DNA of 7,982 nt from an uncultured Collinsella sp. GTDB lineage: Bacteria; Actinomycetota; Coriobacteriia; Coriobacteriales; Coriobacteriaceae. The position numbers were made by a program, and so were the translations under genes. The notes beneath the pieces are model-generated. The model did no database searches. It saw only the letters and a list, made by a program, of their open reading frames with translations, and had not been told where the DNA came from. This document shows, piece by piece, positions 1-6,099 of this stretch. The stretch spans positions 1 to 7,982 of the forward strand of contig URNQ01000072.1 of assembly GCA_900549245.1 (NCBI GenBank), read 5' to 3'. How positions within the stretch are numbered: the stretch's first letter is position 1; every line of letters starts with the position of its first letter.

Positions 1-3000
1 TCTCGCCGAAGCGCTGGCCGCCGAACTGGGCCTTGCCGCCCAGAGGCTGCTGGGTAACCAGGCTGTAAGGGCCGGTCGAACGGGCATGGATCTTGTCGTC
101 GACCATGTGGCCGAGCTTGAGGATGTAGGACGTACCCACGGTAATGGGCTCGCGGAACTCCTCGCCGGTGCGACCGTCGAACAGACGGGTCTTGCCGCGC
201 TCGTCAAGCTGGGTGACGAACTCGGGGCGCATGTGATCGCCAAAGGCAGCGGTGGCCTTGTTGAGCATGTTCTTGTTGGCACGACGGATGACCTCGGCGA
301 TCTCGTCCTCCTTGGCGCCGTCGAAGACGGGCGTGGCGGTGAAGAACGGACCGGGGACGTACTTGTCGGAGTCGGCCTGCTCGGTATCCCAACCGCAGGC
401 AGCAGCCCAGCCAAGGTGGCACTCGAGCAGCTGGCCGACGTTCATACGCGAAGGAACGCCCAGCGGGTTGAGGATAACGTCGATCGGGGTACCGTCAGCC
501 ATGTAGGGCATGTCCTCGACCGGCAGAACGTTACAGATAACACCCTTGTTGCCGTGGCGGCCGGCGATCTTATCGCCCTGCTGGATCTTACGACGCTGGG
601 CGACGTAGACGCGCACCTGCTCGTTGACGCCGGGGGCCAGGTCGTCGCCGTTCTCGCGGCTAAAGCGGACGACGTCGATGACGCGGCCGTAAGCGCCGTG
701 AGGCATCTTAAGGGAGGTGTCGCGGACATCGTGGGCCTTGGCACCGAAGATGGCGCGCAGCAGGCGCTCCTCGGCGGTCAGAGCGCTCTCGCCCTTAGGC
801 GTGACCTTGCCGACCAGGATGTCGCCAGGGCCGACCTCGGCACCGATGCGGATGATGCCGTCCTCGTCGAGGTTGGCAAGCATGTCCTCGGAGAGGTTCG
901 GGATCTCGCGGGTGATCTCCTCGGGGCCGAGCTTGGTGTCGCGGGCGTCAATCTCGTGGCGGGTGATGTTGATGGTCGTCAGCAGGTCCTCGGCCACCAG
1001 GCGCTCGGACACGACGATACCGTCCTCGTAGTTAAAGCCTTCCCACGGCATGTAGGCCACGGTGAGGTTCTGACCCAGTGCGAGCTCGCCATGATCAGTC
1101 GAAGGACCGTCGGCAAGGGGCTCGCCCTGCTCAACGGTGTCACCGACGCGCACGAGCGGGCGGTGGTTGATGCAGGTGGACTGGTTGGAGCGCTGGTACT
1201 TGGCCAGGTGATACTCGTCCATGCCGCCGGCATGCTTAACGATGATCTTGGCGGCGTCGGCAAAGATGACCTCGCCGGCGTTCTTGGCCAGGGTGACCTC
1301 GCCGGAGTCCAGGGCGGCGCGACGCTCCATGCCGGTACCGACATAGGGAGCGGCGGGGTGAACCAGCGGCACGGCCTGACGCTGCATGTTAGCGCCCATC
1401 AGCGTACGCTTGGCGTCGTCGTGCTCAAGGAACGGGATCAGCGTGGCTGCGACGGAGAGCATCTGACGCGGCGAGACGTCCATGTAGTCGACGTCCTCGA
1501 CGGGCACGTCGGCGGGAGCGCCGAAGGAGCCGTCGAAGTCGCGGGTACGGGCGATCACGGTGTGCGGACGGACGATCTTGCCCTCGGCATCGGTCGTGAT
1601 GAACTCGTTGGTCTTGGGGTCGAGCGGCGTGTTGGCCGGCGCGATGACGTGCTTCTCTTCCTCGTCAGCGGTCATCCAGTCGATCTGATCGGTGGCAACG
1701 CCGTTCTCGACGCGACGGAACGGGGCCTCGATGAAGCCATACTCGTTGACGCGGGCGTAGAGGGCGAGCGAGCCGATCAGGCCGATGTTGGGGCCTTCGG
1801 GGGTCTCGATCGGGCACATGCGGCTGTAGTGCGAGTTGTGAACGTCGCGGACGGCCGTCGGCACGTTGGTGCGGCGGCTGGAGCCGGACTTGTGGCCGGC
1901 AAGACCACCAGGGCCGAGTGCGGACAGACGGCGCTTGTGGGTCAGACCGGTCAGGGGGTTCGCCTGGTCCATGAACTGCGAGAGCTGCGAGGAACCGAAG
2001 AACTCCTTGATGGAGGCCACGATCGGGCGGATGTTGATGAGCGACTGCGGGGTGATCTCGTCGATGTCCTGGGAGCTCATGCGCTCACGGACGACGCGCT
2101 CCATACGGCTCATGCCGATACGGAACTGGTTGGCAACGAGCTCGCCGACGGTACGGATGCGGCGGTTGCCGAAGTGGTCGATGTCGTCGACCTTGAAACC
2201 CTGCTCGCCGGCAGCGAGGGACAGCAGGTAGCGCAGCGTCGCGACGATATCCTCGTCGGTGAGCACCGTGACCTCTTCCTCGGTGGTGAGGTTGAGCTTC
2301 TTGTTGACCTTGTAACGACCGACGCGGGCCAGGTCGTAGCGCTGCGGGTTAAAGAGCAGACCCTCGAGCAGGCTGCGGGAAGCGTCCACGGTGGGAGGCT
2401 CGCCCGGGCGCAGACGACGGTAGATCTCGATGAGGGCGTCCTCGCGAGTGAGAGCGGTGTCGCGCTCCAGGGTACGCTTGATCACATCGGAGTTACCGAG
2501 CAGCTCGATGATGTCGTCGTTGGTGACGGCGATGCCAAGGGCGCGCAGGAACATCGTGGCGCTCTGCTTGCGCTTACGGTCGATGGAGACCATGAGCTGG
2601 TCGCGCTTGTCGACCTCAAACTCAAGCCAGGCACCGCGGGACGGGATGATCTGGGCCTTGTAGATCTGCTTGCCCGAATCCATCTCGGAGCTGTAGTACA
2701 CGCCCGGGGAGCGGACGAGCTGCGAGACGACGATACGCTCGGTACCGTTGATGATGAAGGTGCCCTGATCGGTCATCATGGGGAAGTCGCCCATGAAGAC
2801 GAGCTGCTCCTTGATCTCGCCGGTCTCCTTGTTGGTGAGACGGACGTCGGTCAGAAGCGGGGCCTGATAGGTCATGTCCTTCTCGCGGCACTCCTCGACG
2901 GTGTGCGCGGGGTCGCCGAACTGATGCTCGCCGAAGGTAACCTCGAGAACATGGTTCTGGCTCTGGATGGGGCTGGATTCCTTGAACGCCTCACGAAGGC

Positions 3001-3124
3001 CCTCGTCCTTAAAACGCTCAAAGGATTCCCTTTGAACAGAGATAAGGTTGGGGAGCTCCATGGCCTCCGGGATTTTCCCGAAGCTGACGCGCTTGCGCTC
3101 AGTGGCAGTGTATGCGTAGGTCAC
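1..3124 (-). CDS. rpoB: DNA-directed RNA polymerase subunit beta (3' end beyond window)
   Basis: This gene encodes the beta subunit of RNA polymerase, which forms one side of the active-site cleft and carries the rifamycin pocket. The window holds 1041 codons. Reading stops within GGKAQFGGQRFGE, a conserved motif near the C-terminus, so roughly the last 100 residues are missing. A GTG start at 3124-3122 is chosen because GAAGGAGG lies about 9 bases upstream and the protein begins VTYAYTATERKRVSFGKIPE. Visible landmarks are the rifampicin region GSSQLSQFMDQANPLTGLTH (residues 377-396), HKRRLSALGPGGL (396-408), CPIETPEGPNIGLIG, NYEDGIVVSERLV, and GDKIAGRHGNKGV with the active-site lysines K852 and K860 (E. 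coli K1065/K1073). Large proteobacterial-type insertions are not seen. Two oddities are a rewritten fork loop 2 at residues 409-424 and Ala388 in place of the usual Asn. The reading frame is intact throughout. rpoC would be expected to follow outside the window. Confidence 0.97.
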   Translation of the reverse strand, partial: MTYAYTATERKRVSFGKIPEAMELPNLISVQRESFERFKDEGLREAFKESSPIQSQNHVLEVTFGEHQFGDPAHTVEECREKDMTYQAPLLTDVRLTNKETGEIKEQLVFMGDFPMMTDQGTFIINGTERIVVSQLVRSPGVYYSSEMDSGKQIYKAQIIPSRGAWLEFEVDKRDQLMVSIDRKRKQSATMFLRALGIAVTNDDIIELLGNSDVIKRTLERDTALTREDALIEIYRRLRPGEPPTVDASRSLLEGLLFNPQRYDLARVGRYKVNKKLNLTTEEEVTVLTDEDIVATLRYLLSLAAGEQGFKVDDIDHFGNRRIRTVGELVANQFRIGMSRMERVVRERMSSQDIDEITPQSLINIRPIVASIKEFFGSSQLSQFMDQANPLTGLTHKRRLSALGPGGLAGHKSGSSRRTNVPTAVRDVHNSHYSRMCPIETPEGPNIGLIGSLALYARVNEYGFIEAPFRRVENGVATDQIDWMTADEEEKHVIAPANTPLDPKTNEFITTDAEGKIVRPHTVIARTRDFDGSFGAPADVPVEDVDYMDVSPRQMLSVAATLIPFLEHDDAKRTLMGANMQRQAVPLVHPAAPYVGTGMERRAALDSGEVTLAKNAGEVIFADAAKIIVKHAGGMDEYHLAKYQRSNQSTCINHRPLVRVGDTVEQGEPLADGPSTDHGELALGQNLTVAYMPWEGFNYEDGIVVSERLVAEDLLTTINITRHEIDARDTKLGPEEITREIPNLSEDMLANLDEDGIIRIGAEVGPGDILVGKVTPKGESALTAEERLLRAIFGAKAHDVRDTSLKMPHGAYGRVIDVVRFSRENGDDLAPGVNEQVRVYVAQRRKIQQGDKIAGRHGNKGVICNVLPVEDMPYMADGTPIDVILNPLGVPSRMNVGQLLECHLGWAAACGWDTEQADSDKYVPGPFFTATPVFDGAKEDEIAEVIRRANKNMLNKATAAFGDHMRPEFVTQLDERGKTRLFDGRTGEEFREPITVGTSYILKLGHMVDDKIHARSTGPYSLVTQQPLGGKAQFGGQRFGE

Positions 3125-3161
3125 CAGGTTTTTCCTCCTTCACGGAAATGCTCGGTGGGTT

Positions 3162-3180
3162 GGCGAGGCATAGCTTCGCC
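3162..3180 (-). other. Stem-loop in rpoB 5' leader
   Basis: Seven base pairs (GGCGA/TCGCC plus an inner GC/GC) close over a three-base loop, with one mismatch. The stem lies about 38 bases upstream of the rpoB start and ahead of its ribosome-binding site. It is short and could be coincidental. If real, it would sit in the leader of transcripts from the candidate promoter at 3198-3225. Confidence 0.3.
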
Positions 3181-3197
3181 AGTTATCGCAACCTAAT

Positions 3198-3225
3198 AGT
3201 TTATCAGGTACCGACCGTTGGGCAA
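3198..3225 (-). promoter_or_regulatory. Candidate rpoB promoter (proximal)
   Basis: On the minus strand, TTGCCC (3225-3220) and TAAACT (3203-3198) are separated by 16 bases; each matches the sigma-70 consensus at four of six positions. Transcription would start near 3191, giving a leader of about 67 bases. A promoter is needed here because an intrinsic terminator lies between galU and rpoB. The match is only moderate. Confidence 0.45.
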
Positions 3226-3302
3226 GAAAAGCCTTGACGCGATTGAGTTTTTGGAGTAGCAAAGTTTTTCGACAGAAAACACGCAGGTAGATGTATGTGT
3301 AT

Positions 3303-3316
3303 CGAACATCTGTTCA
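3303..3316. promoter_or_regulatory. LexA (SOS) box-like palindrome between galU and rpoB
   Basis: The sequence CGAACATCTGTTCA contains GAAC-N4-GTTC, the core of the Gram-positive/actinobacterial LexA operator (consensus about CGAACRNRYGTTYG). A third half-site, TGAACA, lies at 3328-3333 and forms an 11-base-spaced inverted repeat with TGTTCA at 3311-3316. On the minus strand a weak promoter (TTGCCG at 3344-3339, 18-base spacer, TATATG at 3320-3315) would have its -10 box overlapping the palindrome. LexA binding is an inference from sequence resemblance alone. Confidence 0.35.
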
Positions 3317-3357
3317 TATATTTTCTGTGAACAGGAGCCGGCAATCGCAGCTCTTAT

Positions 3358-3390
3358 AAAAAACGGGCGCGAACCGAAGTCCGCGCCCGT
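3358..3390 (-). terminator. Intrinsic terminator of galU
   Basis: A perfect 9-bp GC-rich stem (3382-3390 with 3363-3371) encloses a loop that contains a TTCG tetraloop. On the minus strand it is followed by a run of T. It starts about 20 bases after the galU stop codon and should separate galU transcription from rpoB. Confidence 0.9.
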
Positions 3391-3410
3391 AAATGTCGAT
3401 GCCCGAAGGC

Positions 3411-4319
3411 TTACTTGCGCATCAATCCGCCGCGCTCGTCGATGGCGTCCCAGAAGGCATCGGCAAAGCGGGGGTCGCTTGCAGCCATGAGGGCGTTGGT
3501 GGCCATCCAGCCAGAGGGAGTGCCGGTGTCGTAGCCCGACAGCGGGTCGATGACGACTGCATACATGGCCTCGCGGTCGAGCGAACGGGCCATGGCATCG
3601 GTGAGCTGAATCTCGCCGCCCTTGCCGGCCTGCTGATCAGCGAGCAGGTCCATGACCAGCGGGCTCAGCAGATAACGGCCGACGATGTACAGGTTGGACG
3701 GAGCCGCGACTACGTTGGGCTTCTCGACCAGACCGCCGATGCGCCAGACAGCGCCCGGCTCGGCATCGGCAACGTCCTCGGCACCCTCGAGCGAACCGAC
3801 GCGCTCGCCGGCGATAACGCCGTAGCGGCTGACTTCCTCGGGCGAGCAAGCAGCGACGGCGATAACCGAAGCGCCACCGTGCTCCTTGGAAACGGCGAGC
3901 ATCTTGTCGCAAATGTCGCGGTTAGGTACAACGTAGTCGCCCAGAAGAACCAGGAAGTTCTCCCCTGCCACGGCGTCGGCAGCAGAGCGAATAGCATGGC
4001 CGAGGCCCTTGGGCTCGTACTGATAACGGAAGTCGACCGGCATACCGCCAGCGTGGGCGACGGCATCGGCATAGGCGTTCTTGCCGCGCTCGCGCAGCAG
4101 GTTCTCGAGCGAACGGTCGGGCTGGAAGTAGTTCAGCAGCTCGGGCTTGCCGGGCGAGGTAACGATGATGGCGTCGTCGACCTCCTCGGGGTCGAGTGCC
4201 TCCTCGACGACGTACTGAATGACGGGCTTGTCGAGCACCGGCAGCATCTCTTTGGGCGTGCACTTGGTGCCAGGCAGAAAACGCGTGCCAAGACCGGCGG
4301 CGGGGATGATTGCCTTCAT
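3411..4319 (-). CDS. galU: UTP--glucose-1-phosphate uridylyltransferase
   Basis: This cytoplasmic enzyme makes UDP-glucose from UTP and glucose-1-phosphate, the activated sugar for cell-surface polysaccharides, glycolipids and galactose metabolism. The product is 302 aa, typical of bacterial GalU/GtaB. Motifs are the nucleotide-binding GLGTRFLPGTK (residues 9-19) followed by PKEML (22-26), EPKGLGHA (102-109), LLGD with the presumed metal-binding Asp128, VEKP (198-201), GRY (214-216) and GGEIQLTDA (234-242). Tyr129 follows Asp128 where B. subtilis-type enzymes usually have a second Asp. The start at 4319 gives the family-standard MKAIIPAAG. An in-frame ATG 84 bases upstream would add an unrelated tail. 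The ribosome-binding site is AAAGGA, somewhat far (about 12 bases) from the ATG. It appears to be a single-gene unit with its own promoter and terminator, lying between rplL and rpoB. Symbol and function are strongly supported. Confidence 0.95.
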   Translation of the reverse strand: MKAIIPAAGLGTRFLPGTKCTPKEMLPVLDKPVIQYVVEEALDPEEVDDAIIVTSPGKPELLNYFQPDRSLENLLRERGKNAYADAVAHAGGMPVDFRYQYEPKGLGHAIRSAADAVAGENFLVLLGDYVVPNRDICDKMLAVSKEHGGASVIAVAACSPEEVSRYGVIAGERVGSLEGAEDVADAEPGAVWRIGGLVEKPNVVAAPSNLYIVGRYLLSPLVMDLLADQQAGKGGEIQLTDAMARSLDREAMYAVVIDPLSGYDTGTPSGWMATNALMAASDPRFADAFWDAIDERGGLMRK

Positions 4320-4341
4320 GTTATTCAAAGATCCTTTCGCA

Positions 4342-4378
4342 GGCGCAAAAGCGCCCCATGCGTGCGGCACACAGCCGC
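4342..4378 (-). other. Two small hairpins in galU 5' leader
   Basis: Two perfect 5-bp stems lie in tandem: GCGGC/GCCGC with a 5-base loop (4364-4378) and GGCGC/GCGCC with a 4-base loop (4342-4355). The second ends a few bases before the galU ribosome-binding site. Neither is followed by a T-run, so they are not terminators. A role in translation or mRNA stability is possible but unproven. Confidence 0.35.
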
Positions 4379-4415
4379 AGACCAAATTGCGATACCCAAG
4401 CATCTTACCGCTGGA

Positions 4416-4443
4416 ACTATATGTCGCTACAAGGCAGAGACAA
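4416..4443 (-). promoter_or_regulatory. Candidate galU promoter
   Basis: On the minus strand, TTGTCT (4443-4438) and TATAGT (4421-4416) are separated by 16 bases; the -10 box matches consensus at five of six positions. The start would be near 4409, giving a leader of about 90 bases that contains the two hairpins. The rplL terminator upstream makes an independent promoter likely. Nothing else that I recognise lies in the gap 4320-4633 apart from that terminator. Confidence 0.5.
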
Positions 4444-4566
4444 TTCTTCAGCAGGTCAACGCAAATTATTGCTCGAATGGTGCAATTTTATTGCCCAACG
4501 GCAGGGCACCCGATACGACGCAAATCACAGAACATGGCAGTTTGAGCAACCGATGCCGAGGGACCG

Positions 4567-4606
4567 AAAAACAAAAAAGACGGGGCTCGCAATGCGAACC
4601 CCGTCT
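4567..4606 (-). terminator. Intrinsic terminator of the rplJ-rplL operon
   Basis: An 8-bp stem (AGACGGGG/CCCCGTCT), one mismatch and four further pairs enclose a 3-base loop (4578-4606). On the minus strand it is followed by two T-runs split by a single G. It lies about 28 bases after the rplL stop codon, so most ribosomal-operon transcripts should end before galU. Confidence 0.93.
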
Positions 4607-4633
4607 GCAAAGAAATCTGGCGAGAAAGCCTGA

Positions 4634-5011
4634 TTACTTGAGGGTGACAGCAGCGCCAGCAGCCTCGAGCTTCTCCTTGGCAGCCTCGGCGTCCTCCTTC
4701 TTGGCACCCTCGAGAACAGCCTTGGGAGCGCCCTCGACGACCTCCTTGGCCTCCTTCAGGCCAAGGTTGGTGAGCTCACGGACGGCCTTGATGACCTGGA
4801 TCTTGTTGTCGCCGAAGCCCTCGAGCACGACGTCAAACTCGGTCTTCTCCTCGGCCTCAGCAGCGCCAGCAGCGGGAGCGGCGACAACAGCGGCAGGAGC
4901 AGCGGCGGAAACGCCGAAGGTGTCCTCGATAGCCTTAACGAGCTCGGAAGCCTCGAGAAGGGTCATTTCCTTAAGAGCATCGATGATCTCATCGGTGGTA
5001 AGCTTAGCCAT
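4634..5011 (-). CDS. rplL: Ribosomal protein L7/L12 (bL12)
   Basis: This is the stalk protein of the large ribosomal subunit. Dimers bind the C-terminal helix of L10 and recruit translational GTPases such as EF-Tu and EF-G. The product is 125 aa, normal for the family. The N-terminal dimerisation domain (about residues 2-34, LTTDEIIDALKEMTLLEASE) is followed by an Ala/Pro-rich hinge (about 35-52). The C-terminal globular domain (about 56-125) includes the factor-binding segment IKAVRELTNLGLKEAK (74-89). The start at 5011 gives the canonical MAKLTTDE and is preceded by AAAGGA at 7 bases. An in-frame ATG 33 bases upstream would add an atypical tail. The gene is cotranscribed with rplJ, 102 bases downstream of it, and followed by a strong terminator. 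Confidence 0.97.
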   Translation of the reverse strand: MAKLTTDEIIDALKEMTLLEASELVKAIEDTFGVSAAAPAAVVAAPAAGAAEAEEKTEFDVVLEGFGDNKIQVIKAVRELTNLGLKEAKEVVEGAPKAVLEGAKKEDAEAAKEKLEAAGAAVTLK

Positions 5012-5030
5012 TTCTAAGTCCTTTCGGTTT

Positions 5031-5095
5031 CCGTGCGGATGCACGGAGATCAGTTAAAACACGGCGCGAATGCGCCAGGGGTGCGGCGTTGCCGC
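5031..5095 (-). other. Three tandem hairpins in the rplJ-rplL gap
   Basis: In transcript order the gap holds GCGGC/GCCGC (5083-5095, 3-base loop), GGCGC/GCGCC (5063-5076, 4-base loop) and CCGTGC/GCACGG (5031-5046, 4-base loop). The middle stem is followed only by GTGTTTT, a weak T-run. The last ends just before the rplL ribosome-binding site. They may protect or set processing of rplL mRNA, or tune the L12:L10 ratio; this is inference. Confidence 0.45.
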
Positions 5096-5113
5096 CGCGG
5101 GTGAAAACAGCGA

Positions 5114-5635
5114 CTAGGCTGCCTTCTGCTCGGAGACCTGCTGGATCGAACGAGCGAGACCAGAGGAAACGCCGTTGACGCAGACAGCGATGTCGCGAGC
5201 GAAACCGGAGATGAGACCGGCGATCTGGCCGAGAAGCTGATCCTTGGTGGGCAGCTCGGCGATAGCCTTAACATCATCAGCGGAAACGGCCTTGCCGTCG
5301 GAGATACCGCCCTTGATCTCAAGGACGCCCTTGGACTTAGCGGAGAAGTCCTTAAGGGCCTTAGCGGCCTCGACCGGCTCGGTCTCGTAGAACACATAAG
5401 CGACGGGGCCGGCGAGGATCTCGTCGATCTCGGGCTGCTCCTGGTTCTTGAGAGCGATCTTGACCAGGTTGTTCTTGTAGACCTTCATCTCGGCGCCGCA
5501 CTCGCGAAGCTGATGACGCAGCTCCTGAGCCTGCTTAACCGTCAGACCGTTGTAGTTGACGACGAACAGACCGGCGTTCTCGGCGATACGGGACTCGATC
5601 TCTGCAACCTTGTCGATTTTGTACTGCTGGGGCAT
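5114..5635 (-). CDS. rplJ: Ribosomal protein L10 (uL10)
   Basis: L10 is the base of the ribosomal stalk. It binds 23S rRNA near L11 and holds L7/L12 dimers on its C-terminal helix; free L10-L12 complex also represses its own operon through the leader RNA. The product is 173 aa, in the usual range. The N-terminal domain contains GLFVVNYNGLTVKQAQELR (22-40) and the conserved KVYKNNLVKIAL (51-62). The segment LPTKDQLLGQIAGLI (128-142) leads into the L12-binding helix, ending QQVSEQKAA. The ATG at 5635 has a near-perfect ribosome-binding site (GAGGAGGTG) about 8 bases upstream. It is first in a two-gene operon with rplL, behind an L10 leader and attenuator. rplK and rplA, often just upstream in other bacteria, are not adjacent here. 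Confidence 0.97.
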   Translation of the reverse strand: MPQQYKIDKVAEIESRIAENAGLFVVNYNGLTVKQAQELRHQLRECGAEMKVYKNNLVKIALKNQEQPEIDEILAGPVAYVFYETEPVEAAKALKDFSAKSKGVLEIKGGISDGKAVSADDVKAIAELPTKDQLLGQIAGLISGFARDIAVCVNGVSSGLARSIQQVSEQKAA

Positions 5636-5700
5636 GAATTACACCTCCTCGAATTCTTTCCGGGCACGGTCCGCCACAAGGACGTGACGGGGGCATGTCC

Positions 5701-5737
5701 AAAAAGAAAGCCCCCGCGCTGCATGAGCGACGGGGGC
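5701..5737 (-). terminator. Attenuator-like terminator in the rplJ leader
   Basis: Stems GCCCCCG/CGGGGGC and CGCT/AGCG enclose a 5-base loop with a single-base bulge (5710-5737). On the minus strand they are followed by TTTCTTTTT. It lies after the L10 leader and 65 bases before rplJ, inside the transcribed leader, so it probably acts as a regulated terminator rather than an operon end. Confidence 0.85.
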
Positions 5738-5754
5738 GAGAAGACATATCTACT

Positions 5755-5845
5755 CGACCACCTCGGCTGGCGGGATATCCCATTAAGCTCGCGGGCGATG
5801 CCCGTTTGCACCGGCTGTCTCTGGCAGCGGATTCGTGCGTGAACC
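5755..5845 (-). ncRNA. L10 leader (ribosomal protein autoregulatory RNA)
   Basis: This resembles the L10 leader family, the mRNA site bound by the L10-L12 complex to repress its own operon. The minus strand shows the family signature in order: AGAGACAGCCGGTGC (5822-5808), hairpin CGGGC/GCCCG (5804-5792), CTTAAT (5787-5782), the short palindrome GGGATATCCC (5781-5772), then CCAGCCGAGGT (5770-5760). It lies between the rplJ promoter and a terminator-like hairpin, as expected for attenuation. I recognised it from memory of the family signature, without a covariance-model score. Exact boundaries are approximate. Confidence 0.82.
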
Positions 5846-5851
5846 GAAAGT

Positions 5852-5880
5852 ATTATGGCGGGGACCCCGGCGTCGGTCAA
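5852..5880 (-). promoter_or_regulatory. Promoter of the rplJ-rplL operon
   Basis: On the minus strand, TTGACC (5880-5875) and CATAAT (5857-5852) are separated by exactly 17 bases; both boxes match consensus at five of six positions. The start would be near 5845, giving a leader of about 210 bases. This is the best promoter in the window. Its -35 box lies inside the outer arm of the large inverted repeat. Confidence 0.85.
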
Positions 5881-6099
5881 CGGGCGCGAGGATTCGTACA
5901 CAAACCCTGCATACGCTCCGGTCCGAGGGGCCGGGTTGAGATTTTCGCTCGGTCAAGTCCTGGCTCGCACGAAGAGCACATTAAGTGCTCTTCGGCTCGT
6001 GCGGAATCTACGAAAATCTCAACCCGGCCCCTCGGACCGGAGCTGCGGCAACTTTGCTGCGAATCCTCGTGTCCGTTGAGCGACGCGCCCCACGCATAA
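5853..6099. repeat. Large imperfect palindrome upstream of rplJ
   Basis: Three nested inverted repeats share nearly one centre. A perfect 10-bp core stem (5970-5979 with 5985-5994) surrounds a 5-base loop. A perfect 33-bp repeat pairs 5915-5947 with 6011-6043. An outer arm pairs 5871-5898 with 6058-6085, matching at 24 of 28 positions. TTATG/CATAA mark the ends at 5853 and 6099. The segments between arms align loosely. No convincing gene lies inside and no T-run follows the arms, so it is not a standard terminator. It could be a MITE or REPIN-like repeat, or a local inverted duplication. It fills most of the gap between the aminotransferase gene and the rplJ promoter. Confidence 0.92.

Noticed and set aside
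86..3196. 1036-codon open frame on the plus strand
   Set aside because: It lies in register opposite rpoB codons. Stops there would need TTA, CTA or TCA in rpoB, codons rare in this GC-rich gene, so a long antisense frame is expected. The product is low-complexity and unlike known proteins.
4320..4403. Upstream in-frame start that would extend GalU by 28 residues
   Set aside because: The extension is unlike the family, crosses the leader hairpins and lacks a good ribosome-binding site. MKAIIPAAG is the standard N-terminus.
5012..5044. Upstream in-frame start that would extend L7/L12 by 11 residues
   Set aside because: It begins inside a hairpin and gives an atypical tail. The ATG at 5011 has a proper ribosome-binding site and gives the canonical N-terminus.
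3393..5057. 554-codon open frame on the plus strand
   Set aside because: It is antisense to galU, the gap and rplL, which are clearly real. It has no recognisable motif and spans two terminators.
5915..6043. The large inverted repeat as a simple terminator for the aminotransferase gene
   Set aside because: The arms are far longer than needed and no T-run follows on either strand, so intrinsic termination is not supported.
5695..6099. Plus-strand open frames across the rplJ leader and palindrome (134 and 74 codons)
   Set aside because: They run antisense through the L10 leader, promoter and inverted repeats, with no motif or ribosome-binding site. They are by-products of GC-rich sequence.
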